A stretch of DNA of 6,440 nucleotides from an uncultured Oscillospiraceae bacterium (GCA_910587395.1 CAJULJ010000110.1:1-6440); one strand, 5' to 3'; counted from the stretch's first letter, positions 1 through 5,897 are shown. A program made the numbers and translations. Notes: generated by a model not told the origin, from the letters alone.

Positions 1-58
1 TTTTTCTGTATCATACCCTCATTATAGCACCTTTTTATCTATTGGTACAGCTTCTGAG
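1..58. other. AT-rich left edge, probably non-coding
   Basis: This stretch is visibly AT-rich, in sharp contrast with the GC-rich coding sequence from 59 on. The frame of the first gene stays open through it to the left edge, but only 4 of those 19 codons end in G or C, which is unlike the gene itself. On the minus strand a perfect TATAAT lies at 26-21 and could be the -10 of a leftward promoter; I see no good -35 with it. It may be an intergenic region or the edge of another element. Confidence 0.35.
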
Positions 59-1237
59 ATGATGATGCTTGCCAACGATGCAGGCTTGGGAGACGTCGAA
101 TTGTCGGATTTCCAGGCTGCGCTGGATGCGGCCACAGCGGATTATGCCACGGTTCCCGACGCGGGCCGGCTGGATACCATCCGGACGCGAGGCCATATCA
201 AGTGCGCCGAGGGCCAAAAGGCCAGCCGGATCATCAACCGGCTCTGCTGCAAGTTCGGCCTGGATCAGTACCAGGTAGAGCGGATACAGGGTGAGCATGG
301 GGACAATCCCACCACGGTGATGGTCAAGCCCTACAATGCGATTTTCGCCCGGCTGGCCGACTCCTTGAATCCGGTCCAGATTCCCAAGACCGGAATTTTG
401 TCTGTCCATCCCTGCGATTTTTTGGAGATGTCCAGCCAGAAAAATTCCTGGCAATCCTGCCATCGTCTGAATGGCGGCGGCTACCGTGCCGGGTGCCAGT
501 CCTATATGTGCGATGGTGTCAGCATGATCTTTTTTACCGTGGATGATGACATCAAAGCAGATTTCTACCATGCTCCCCGTCTGACAAGGCAAATTTTCTG
601 CTATAAAGATGGGCTCCTCCTCCAATCCAGGCTTTATCCTCACAACGAGGATGATGTCCGGAAGCTATACCGTAGCCTCGTACAAGGTGCGGTCGCTCGA
701 TGCCTTGGCATTCCCAACTTATGGAGCGTGAAAAGCAAGCAGGAGGAAACCAGGGCACTTTTGGAGACTGCAAAGCATTCTTTGCATTATCCAGATTACG
801 AATACAGCTATGGCGTGGTTTCACTTTTGAACGGAACGACGCCAGAGCAAAAGATTGTAATTGGCAACCGGTCGCTATGTACCTGCTGCGGGCAGCCGCA
901 TGACTATTCTAACTCCTTGAAATGTAGTTCCTGCAAGTCTGTTGTCGTCTGCAAGGAATGTGGGCGTGTTGTTCCGACTGACGAGGCCCATTACATGGAG
1001 GAAGCCTTTTTCTGCTGGGACTGCGTAACGCGATGTGAGATGTGCGGCTCCTGGATACGAGGCGCCGAGATACATCAGGCTATCAACAGGAGCAGGCGCA
1101 TTGTCCGTCTGTGCGAACACTGTCACACATCCGCAACAGGGACCTGCTGCCTGTGCAGCAGCCGGGAAATCTGTCAGATTATTAACGCCGGGCGCTTTTG
1201 CCCGCATGTGGAATACACCGTGGCAGCCGCCGCGTGA
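59..1237 (+). CDS. Cysteine-rich zinc-knuckle protein of unknown function
   Basis: I do not recognise a named family or a function. The product from the first ATG is 392 residues. Residues 1-270 form a mixed globular region with a Cys/His-containing middle part (C119, C134, H135, C146, C151). The C-terminal 120 residues hold repeated CxxC pairs: C274/C277 with C289/C292, C298/C301 with C319/C322, and C326/C329 with C352/C355. A fourth cluster lies at C363/C364/C366/C372/C381. This pattern strongly suggests at least three structural C4 zinc sites, as in proteins that bind nucleic acid or other proteins; which one is inference. There is no signal peptide or membrane segment, so it is probably cytoplasmic. 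Three consecutive ATGs (59, 62, 65) could start it, but none has a convincing ribosome binding site and the frame is open to the window edge. The true start may therefore be upstream, or the 5' end may be lost. It is followed 14 bases later by the peptidase gene, so the two are probably co-transcribed. That it is a real gene is well supported; its function is not. Confidence 0.8.
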   Translation: MMMLANDAGLGDVELSDFQAALDAATADYATVPDAGRLDTIRTRGHIKCAEGQKASRIINRLCCKFGLDQYQVERIQGEHGDNPTTVMVKPYNAIFARLADSLNPVQIPKTGILSVHPCDFLEMSSQKNSWQSCHRLNGGGYRAGCQSYMCDGVSMIFFTVDDDIKADFYHAPRLTRQIFCYKDGLLLQSRLYPHNEDDVRKLYRSLVQGAVARCLGIPNLWSVKSKQEETRALLETAKHSLHYPDYEYSYGVVSLLNGTTPEQKIVIGNRSLCTCCGQPHDYSNSLKCSSCKSVVVCKECGRVVPTDEAHYMEEAFFCWDCVTRCEMCGSWIRGAEIHQAINRSRRIVRLCEHCHTSATGTCCLCSSREICQIINAGRFCPHVEYTVAAAA

Positions 1238-1251
1238 TGGGAGGTACAGAA

Positions 1252-2112
1252 ATGGGTCAACAGGTTTTGCAGGGTCAGCTCCACACCTTGGAGTTTGAGC
1301 AGATCTTCCAGCTTTCCCAGGGCAACCTGAAAGAGGCTCTGGTGGGTGAGCTGAAGGCGCTGGATTATAAGCCCAAATCCCGAAAGGGGTATCTCTACGC
1401 CTCCGGCGAGCTGCCGGTCATGCTGATCGCACACATGGACACCGTTCACCGCCAGTTGGTGCAGCATATCTGCTACTCCGAGGATGGCCGTGTGATGATG
1501 TCTCCGGAGGGCATCGGCGGGGATGACAGGGCCGGGGTCTACATGATCCTGCGGATTTTGCAGGAGGCCAAGTGCCACGTCCTGTTCTGTGAAGACGAGG
1601 AAATTGGAGGCCAGGGTGCCCGGAAATTTGAACGTTCCAGCATCCGCCCGGAGGTCAATTACTTGGTGGAGCTGGACCGGCATGGCGGGAACGACGCAGT
1701 GTTCTACAACTGCAATAACCGGGAATTTATCAGGTTCATCTGTAGTTTCGGTTTCGGGGAAGCCAGGGGAAGTTTCAGCGACATCTCCATTGTTGCCCCA
1801 CACCTTGATGTTGCCGCAGTCAATATCAGTGCTGGCTACTACAACGAACACCGCCAGCATGAGTATGTGCGGCTGGATCAGATGGAAGAGAACATTTCCC
1901 GGGTTCGGGAAATCGTTCTGACCAGCACAGAGCGGTTTGCTTACAGAGGGTTGTACTCCAGTCCCTCGGTCGGAGGTTTTGGGGGCGAGGAGCTGACCTT
2001 ATGGAATATGCGGTTCAGCTCCCGGAAGGAACCGAAACCGCTGATGGAGCTCTCAGACAATGCCCGCCTGATGATGGGAAGTCATGAGATGGGCGGCGGA
2101 AGATCCCACTAA
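1252..2112 (+). CDS. Compact M20 (PepT-like) metallopeptidase homologue without lid domain
   Basis: A 286-residue protein with the full set of M20/clan MH active-site motifs in order: HMDTVH (H61, D63), GGDDRAG (D91), a CEDEEIGGQGA block (E116 as probable general base, E117 ligand), ELDRHG (D142) and NEHRQHEY (H203). From family knowledge H61, D91, E117, D142 and H203 would bind two zinc ions. The stretch around H203 closely resembles the C-terminal end of peptidase T, so a di-zinc aminopeptidase or related amidohydrolase acting in the cytoplasm is likely. Oddly, only about 60 residues separate D142 from H203, where M20 enzymes normally carry an inserted lid/dimerisation domain. The ~65 residues after the motif form an unfamiliar tail. 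The start at 1252 is preferred because GGGAGG at 1239-1244 sits 7 bases ahead. ATGs at 1198 and 1237 are in frame but lack such a site. It probably shares a transcript with the zinc-knuckle gene. The substrate is unknown. Confidence 0.85.
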   Translation: MGQQVLQGQLHTLEFEQIFQLSQGNLKEALVGELKALDYKPKSRKGYLYASGELPVMLIAHMDTVHRQLVQHICYSEDGRVMMSPEGIGGDDRAGVYMILRILQEAKCHVLFCEDEEIGGQGARKFERSSIRPEVNYLVELDRHGGNDAVFYNCNNREFIRFICSFGFGEARGSFSDISIVAPHLDVAAVNISAGYYNEHRQHEYVRLDQMEENISRVREIVLTSTERFAYRGLYSSPSVGGFGGEELTLWNMRFSSRKEPKPLMELSDNARLMMGSHEMGGGRSH

Positions 2113-2117
2113 ATGAA

Positions 2118-2615
2118 TCAAGCCACAAATTTGTAACCGCTGTTCACCACCGTCCTGATACAGCCGTGCGTGGGGTCATCTGGATTCAGTTTCTTTCGGA
2201 TTTGACTGATAACATTGGTGACGGCGGCATCGCTGTCACCATCCGCTTCCTGCTAGACCGCTTCATATATCTGCTGTTTGCTGAATACCCAACCAGGGTG
2301 TTTTGCCAGGTAACAGAGAGTAAAAAACTCATAGTGACTCATGGGAACAAGAATGCCACTCTTATAGACAGTTTGTTCCCTTACATGAATCTCCAAATCA
2401 GAGAAGGTCAATATAGATGCCTCCAGATTTTTGCAGGGCTCTGCTGACCCAGACAATTCCATAAATTGAAATTTTGCTTTCCCGGATAGCAGGCTGAAGA
2501 TATCCTGAAGGATAGATTCCTCTGACTCACCCATTTCAAGTATCAGGATGCGCCTATCAGTACCCCCATGGTATTTCGTCAATGACTTTACTGGTGAGAG
2601 TATTGTAAAACCCAA
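2118..2615 (-). pseudogene. Winged-helix (OmpR/PhoB-type) regulator interrupted by in-frame TAG
   Basis: Reading from 2615, the first ~65 residues are a short non-canonical N-terminal region. A PhoB/OmpR-type winged-helix domain follows (TFSDLEIHV, VPMSHYEFFTLCYLAKHPG, VFSKQQIYEAV). At 2255-2253 a TAG replaces what is normally the conserved Trp of the YEAVW motif. The same frame then continues without interruption for 44 more codons (QEADGD, AAVTNVISQIRKKLNP, IRTVVNSGYKF) to TGA at 2120-2118. Those codons encode the recognition helix and the C-terminal hairpin, so a product ending at TAG could hardly bind DNA. The 5' end is also doubtful. The first available start is a TTG at 2615 without a ribosome binding site, while an in-frame ATG at 2654 is cut off by TGA at 2621-2619, so two nonsense changes are possible. 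There is no aspartate receiver domain. The gene converges on the peptidase gene with 5 bases between stop codons. Stop-codon readthrough is an alternative, but less likely. Confidence 0.75.
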
Positions 2616-2713
2616 ATGTCACAGAAATGTCCGAGCACTCTCAAAATTCGACATAAAAAACGGTTGAATTGTTACACCGGACGGACATTTCAAAAATTTT
2701 TTCTTAAAATGTC
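2614..2713. promoter_or_regulatory. Cluster of AAATGTC repeats upstream of the winged-helix gene
   Basis: AAATGTC occurs at 2614-2620, 2625-2631 and 2707-2713, and its complement GACATTT at 2684-2690. The first two are direct repeats exactly 11 bases apart, about one helical turn, which is the usual spacing for OmpR-family operators. The last two form an inverted repeat with an A/T-rich centre. They sit at the 5' end of the broken regulator, so they may have been its autoregulatory sites. The first copy overlaps the possible TTG start, which argues against that start. The rest of the 2616-2759 gap is AT-rich and shows no gene. Confidence 0.3.
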
Positions 2714-2759
2714 TGGGGTATTTACCCGAGTGGCGTTTTCATTCAATAGAGAAAACAGT

Positions 2760-3417
2760 TCAGTTTACGGTATGTCGGCAATAGGAGCGCACCGCCAGGA
2801 ACGCGAACAGCGGAATCTCAATGACGCAGGCCCCGATCATGGCATAGTGGAACTCATGCCGGGATAGACCTCAAAGGGCTTTTCCACCTTCTGGTACATC
2901 TCCACGGCCTTGCGCTGGACGGCGGGGCTGTCAGGCTGCTCCATCGCCATCAGGGAGGCAATCCGGGCCTCACATACGGAATAGTAGTCATCAATTTTCT
3001 CCGGGTCGATCTCCATGATGGCGGGGGCCATGCCGGTGTCCGGGTCGGCAAACGCCTCCTTGACGCCGTGGAGCAGCGGAGCGATGGGGAGGATCTCCTT
3101 TTCATAGACACCATCCGGCAGATCGTAGACTCCGTGACGCCGTAGGACGTGAGGCAGGCTTGATAAATTTCCACGGCCTCCCGCACCCGCTCCGGGGTGA
3201 CAATGCCGATGGCATCCGCCTGACGCTCCTTTTCATAGGCGATAGAGGCCAGCCCAGTCAGATTGACCTCGTTCCCGGACTCGTCCGTGTAGTTGCTGTA
3301 GCAGTAAGTTGTTGGGAGATAGGCCAGCAGGACGGAGAGAATCAATGCCAACGCCAGCAAAATCCAGGTGAGCCTTGACTTCAAGACCCGTTTCAGTTCC
3401 AAACGAAAGATTCTCAT
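2760..3417 (-). pseudogene. ABC-2 type transporter permease, frameshifted and internally deleted
   Basis: The start is sound: ATG at 3417 with AGGAGG nine bases upstream, directly after the stop of the ABC ATPase remnant. Residues 1-97 give a basic N-terminus (MRIFRLELKRVLKSR), one membrane helix (about 16-36) and the beginning of a large extracytoplasmic loop. Near 3127-3133 the frame is lost by about one base; the next frame carries on the same loop (YDLPDGVYEKEI, IMEIDPEKIDDYY) to about 2849. At about 2846-2850 the sequence jumps, in the third frame, to a 28-residue tail (YAMIGACVIEIPLF, RSYCRHTVN, stop at 2762-2760) that reads like the last membrane helix of such a permease. The four or so middle membrane helices normal for ABC-2 permeases are therefore absent. 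Intact, it would have worked with the neighbouring ATPase to export or remove a membrane-active compound, by analogy with other VanRS-linked ABC systems. As it stands it cannot be functional. Confidence 0.8.
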
Positions 3418-4007
3418 TTACCGATACCTCCTGTCATTTTCTCCGCTGCTCTCCGGGAACATCCACAGATACAGGTCCTCCAGCCGGGGTGTCGCGGTGC
3501 TGGAGACGGCGTTGCGGGGCCGGTCCGACAGATAGCGGATAGAGACGCTGCCAGCATGAGATCGTCGATGTCCGCCGATCTGCCGGTAAAATACTGGGTG
3601 AACTCAATGGCAAAAGAGAACAGCGCCAGGGAAAGAGCGGTTTTCCCAAAGCTGCGCATTCTCCGGAAGGCCACCGGCATCATAACGCCCAGGGGGACAA
3701 ACATCACGACATTCGCGGCAGTTTGGGCGATCTTTTTCGGCTCCGGCATCCCCCAGGTCTCTTGAAAGACCTGGAACGGAGCCAGGTTCAGCGAGCGGTC
3801 TGCCGCGGCTGTTTTGGACGCGCCGACAATGACCGTTGCCGCCAGGACGATGATAACGCAGGCCCCGAACATAAAATAGGCAATCTGCTTTGCCGGCGGC
3901 ACCCGGTTTCGGAGCAAAAAGCAGACGGGCGCGTAGAGACCGGCCATCCCCAAGAGGCAGATGGCACTGATGATACAATAGCCCAGGATTTCTCTAATCA
4001 TAAGCAT
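3414..4007 (-). CDS. VanZ-family membrane protein, C-terminus replaced by out-of-frame sequence
   Basis: From ATG 4007 (GGAGG eight bases upstream) about 153 residues are authentic VanZ: membrane helices near 7-27, 40-62, 97-115 and 122-140, the NVVMFVPLG block (99-107), and the E135/Q138 then RSADIDDL (143-150) signature. VanZ proteins are small membrane proteins. VanZ of the Tn1546 cluster gives low-level teicoplanin resistance by an incompletely understood route. After DDLMLA, where the family continues with a glycine-rich last helix, the frame runs into the ABC ATPase tail in the wrong frame. It yields a meaningless Pro/Arg/Cys-rich end up to TGA at 3416-3414, which overlaps the permease start as ATGA. 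The protein thus lacks its last helix and is probably non-functional or impaired. An ATG at 4052 was rejected because it lies inside the -10 of this gene's promoter. Confidence 0.75.
   Translation of the reverse strand: MLMIREILGYCIISAICLLGMAGLYAPVCFLLRNRVPPAKQIAYFMFGACVIIVLAATVIVGASKTAAADRSLNLAPFQVFQETWGMPEPKKIAQTAANVVMFVPLGVMMPVAFRRMRSFGKTALSLALFSFAIEFTQYFTGRSADIDDLMLAASLSAICRTGPATPSPAPRHPGWRTCICGCSRRAAEKMTGGIGK
3418..3552 (-). pseudogene. C-terminal remnant of an ABC transporter ATPase
   Basis: In the frame ending with TAA at 3420-3418, about 44 codons encode a tail with VSIRYLSDRP and ATPRLEDLYLWMF. The ATP-x-LEDLYL type of ending is common at the C-terminus of ABC-2 associated ATPases of Clostridia. 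The stop directly abuts the permease ATG (TAAATG), the normal ATPase-permease arrangement. Walker A, the signature motif, Walker B and the H-loop are all missing. Upstream the sequence becomes a VanZ gene in a different frame, with a join at about 3550. This fragment has no start of its own. The identification rests on a short segment plus its position, so it is good but not certain. Confidence 0.65.
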
Positions 4008-4022
4008 AGACATTCCCTCCAC

Positions 4023-4069
4023 AAAAAACACCGGCGGTTTTGGTTCTATCATACCAAACCTACCGGCGC
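4023..4069 (-). terminator. Terminator-like hairpin between the kinase remnant and vanZ
   Basis: On the minus strand, arm 4066-4053 pairs with arm 4044-4031 at 12 of 14 positions (one of these a G-T wobble) around an 8-base loop. It is followed by TGTTTTTTGT (4030-4021). This looks like a factor-independent terminator for transcripts arriving from the CPBP-vanR-vanS side. The loop and inner stem contain the -10 of the next promoter, so the vanZ transcript itself would start after the 5' arm and should not form the hairpin. Confidence 0.55.
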
Positions 4070-4114
4070 TTGTTTTGCGTTTTCCCTACGGATTTTCTAA
4101 CGATTTTCCTACAA
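4048..4114 (-). promoter_or_regulatory. VanR-box operator and promoter for vanZ-ABC genes
   Basis: Three tandem boxes lie on the minus strand: TTGTAGGAAAAT (4114-4103), TCGTTAGAAAAT (4103-4092) and CCGTAGGGAAAA (4091-4080), stepping by 11 and 12 bases. They match the VanR binding consensus I recall (TCGTAnGAAAnT) at 9, 9 and about 8 of the defined positions. A -10 TATGAT is at 4053-4048. The -35 position (about 4076-4071) is AAACAA, not a consensus -35, as expected for a promoter that needs a bound activator next to it. The same arrangement stands before the CPBP gene. Confidence 0.65.
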
Positions 4115-4125
4115 TCCCTTATTTG

Positions 4126-5043
4126 TCAGGATTTTGCCAGATTCATTTTGCGCTCAATGGGAAGCAACTCCGGGGGCAGGGAAATTTCTCCAGCCACATC
4201 CTGGAGCAAGGCATCCAAACCTTTGCTGATGTCCTCAAAATACCGGGTCAGCCAGCGGAGGTAAAAGTAGAACAGGCCGGCGGCCACCAGCAGGAGGGAC
4301 AGCAGAATGATGGCGTCCATGTGGCTGCGGAAGGTACGCTCATAAAACCGGAGGGCGGCGTTGTAGTCCATGCCCAGGGTGTTTTGAAACAGGGCCACCA
4401 TTCCGTTGGCAAAGCGCCCCCGCAGCAGGACGGCGTAGGCCATGACGGTGTTGTTGTTTTTCAGGAACTTCTCGCCCCACACCGCCTCAAACAGCTCCTC
4501 GGAGGGGACGACAACCCCCTGCCGCTCGCAGAGATACCAGAGGATGGAGAACTCCAGGGGAGTCAGCTGCACTTCCCTCCCAAACAGGAAACACTTGTGG
4601 CTGTCCCGGTTGAGCACCAGCCCTCGAATGTCGTATTCATGGGCCGGTTCGTCCTGCTTTGGCGCGGAGCCGTTGTAGAGCCTGTACCGCCGCAGTTGGG
4701 TCTTGACCCTGGCAACCACCTCCAGGGGATTGAAGGGCTTTGTGATGTAGTCGTCGGCCCCGATAGTCAGACCCATAATCATGTCCCCGTCCGCCCCCCT
4801 GGCTGTGAGCATGATGATGGGGCAATAGGACTTCTCCCGGATCTTCTTGCACAGCTGAAAGCCGTCCGCGTCGGGGAGCATTACGTCCAGGAGCGCCAAA
4901 TCCAGGTCTGCGTGTTCCATGCAGTCCAGGGCATCCGCGCCGGTATGGCATTTGTGGACCGTGTAGCCGTCATTGGTGAGGTAAAGCTCCAGCACATCGG
5001 CCAGTTCCTTTTCATCGTCAACTACTAAAATCTGAGTACTCAT
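4126..5043 (-). CDS. VanR-like response regulator fused in frame to a truncated VanS-like kinase
   Basis: A 305-residue chimaera. Residues 1-120 are a complete receiver domain: D9/D10 acidic pocket, phospho-acceptor D53 (LLDVMLP), T80 and K102. Residues 137-202 start an OmpR-type winged-helix domain with a good match to VanR proteins (QLTPLEFSILWYL, EELFEAVWGEKFL, NNNTVMA). It stops in the first turn of the recognition helix; the rest of that helix and the C-terminal wing are missing. The frame continues into a VanS-like sensor segment: about 40 residues of extracytoplasmic region, a membrane helix (about 243-262), RWLTRYFEDISKGLDALL and further HAMP-like linker to ERKMN, then a stop. The histidine box and ATPase domain are absent. 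The ATG at 5043 overlaps the CPBP stop as ATGA and has GGAG nine bases upstream, so translation is probably coupled; an upstream ATG at 5070 is less likely. A deletion that fused vanR to vanS and a second one that removed the kinase core are the simplest explanation. It cannot act as a normal activator. Confidence 0.85.
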   Translation of the reverse strand: MSTQILVVDDEKELADVLELYLTNDGYTVHKCHTGADALDCMEHADLDLALLDVMLPDADGFQLCKKIREKSYCPIIMLTARGADGDMIMGLTIGADDYITKPFNPLEVVARVKTQLRRYRLYNGSAPKQDEPAHEYDIRGLVLNRDSHKCFLFGREVQLTPLEFSILWYLCERQGVVVPSEELFEAVWGEKFLKNNNTVMAYAVLLRGRFANGMVALFQNTLGMDYNAALRFYERTFRSHMDAIILLSLLLVAAGLFYFYLRWLTRYFEDISKGLDALLQDVAGEISLPPELLPIERKMNLAKS

Positions 5044-5789
5044 GCTGCTGATCTCCACTTCTGACGCCATAACAGTGCAGCGGCAATGATTACCAGCGCA
5101 AGCGCGGCGATATTATACGCTATTGGCGCTAAATAACAGATGTTGAAGGTTACGTGCAATATCGCAATAAACAGTAGATTCCTGCATTGATAATAAGCGA
5201 TTCCAAGGACAACAGAAACAAGGAGCGTCCAAATGCAGAGAGGGATAATCTGACCGGCTCCCAATGAATTCCTAATAATCCACATAGGCAGATGCCATAT
5301 TGTCCAAATGATCCCAACCAATGTGATGCTGCAAATGCTTTTTCCCCGAAAAGAAACCTGCTCAAGAAGAAACCCCCGCCATGCCAGTTCCTCAACAAAC
5401 GCTGTTACAAACAAATACATACAACTTGCTAATAGCGCTATGACGGACGGATATGTATCTTGAAGCAAATCTGTCCTTGCCGCGAGGGAATAACAAAATG
5501 AGACAGATAGTCCTGCAAACACCAATATGGCCCAAGTTCCGATATGTTTGAGTGCTATCTTCCCGGAAAATGCTGTTGCAAAGTATTTTTTGAGTCTGTG
5601 TTCAAAGGCCAGAAACAAAAAAGCGCTGGCGACAGGAATACAAACAAATAAGTATTTCAACAGTGACAATCCGTTGGGAACAGAGACTCCGTGTTGCTGC
5701 AACATCATGGGAATATAGCAAATAGATGACAAAATATATACTACACATACCCATAACATAATCTTTACTTTATTTGTCATGCTCGTCAT
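5040..5789 (-). CDS. CPBP-family intramembrane metalloprotease-like protein
   Basis: A 249-residue, very hydrophobic protein with about seven or eight membrane helices. It carries the CPBP (Abi/CAAX protease) motifs: EELAWRGF (E133, E134, R138), IWTIWHLP (H166, with Trp162 in the usual Phe place) and ILHVTFN (H212, N216). These residues form the putative active site facing the membrane core. In Gram-positive bacteria the family includes bacteriocin self-immunity and maturation proteins, but the substrate here is unknown. The length is normal and nothing is missing, so it is the only complete structural gene of the cassette. The start at 5789 is chosen because GGAGG lies about 10 bases upstream and the longer candidate ATG at 5825 lies within the promoter -10. 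It is first in an operon with the vanR-like gene (ATGA overlap) and stands behind a VanR-type promoter. Its codons are visibly more A/T-rich than those of the vanR part, which hints at a different origin. Confidence 0.85.
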   Translation of the reverse strand: MTSMTNKVKIMLWVCVVYILSSICYIPMMLQQHGVSVPNGLSLLKYLFVCIPVASAFLFLAFEHRLKKYFATAFSGKIALKHIGTWAILVFAGLSVSFCYSLAARTDLLQDTYPSVIALLASCMYLFVTAFVEELAWRGFLLEQVSFRGKSICSITLVGIIWTIWHLPMWIIRNSLGAGQIIPLCIWTLLVSVVLGIAYYQCRNLLFIAILHVTFNICYLAPIAYNIAALALVIIAAALLWRQKWRSAA

Positions 5790-5823
5790 TTTCCCTTTGC
5801 CTCCAGGCCAAGATTTCACTGAC

Positions 5824-5890
5824 ATTATATCAAGATTGTTTTTCTTTTTCCTGCGTTTTCCCTATGGAATTTCTTAAATTTTTCCTACGG
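5824..5890 (-). promoter_or_regulatory. VanR-box operator and promoter for the CPBP-vanR operon
   Basis: Three box-like repeats lie on the minus strand: CCGTAGGAAAAA (5890-5879), a degenerate ATTTAAGAAATT (5879-5868) and CCATAGGGAAAA (5867-5856), stepping by 11 and 12 bases. The -10 is a perfect TATAAT at 5829-5824. The offset from the third box to the -10 equals that in the promoter before vanZ. The boxes cover or adjoin the -35 place, which suits activation by a VanR-type regulator and positive autoregulation of the operon. The predicted start near 5817 leaves a short leader before the ATG at 5789. Confidence 0.65.
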
Positions 5891-5897
5891 TCAATTT

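Noticed and set aside
35..643. Long minus-strand open frame opposite the zinc-knuckle gene
   Set aside because: It lies antisense to a well-supported gene, has no ribosome binding site and no recognisable motifs; it reflects GC-rich codon structure of the other strand.
1174..1860. 228-codon minus-strand frame opposite the peptidase gene
   Set aside because: The plus strand encodes all M20 motifs in order, so this is a shadow frame.
2060..2115. Possible terminator between the convergent peptidase and regulator genes
   Set aside because: Only a short GGGA/TCCC pairing and no T-run could be seen; not supportable.
2166..2447. Plus-strand frame opposite the winged-helix pseudogene
   Set aside because: The minus strand gives clear winged-helix motifs; the plus frame has no motifs or ribosome binding site.
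4008..4052. Upstream ATG (4052) as the vanZ start
   Set aside because: It lies within the -10 element and has no ribosome binding site; ATG 4007 has GGAGG at 8 bases.
4075..5028. 317-codon plus-strand frame opposite the vanR/vanS fusion
   Set aside because: Its length comes from the GC-rich codon pattern of the real minus-strand gene; it also begins across the VanR boxes and has no domain signal.
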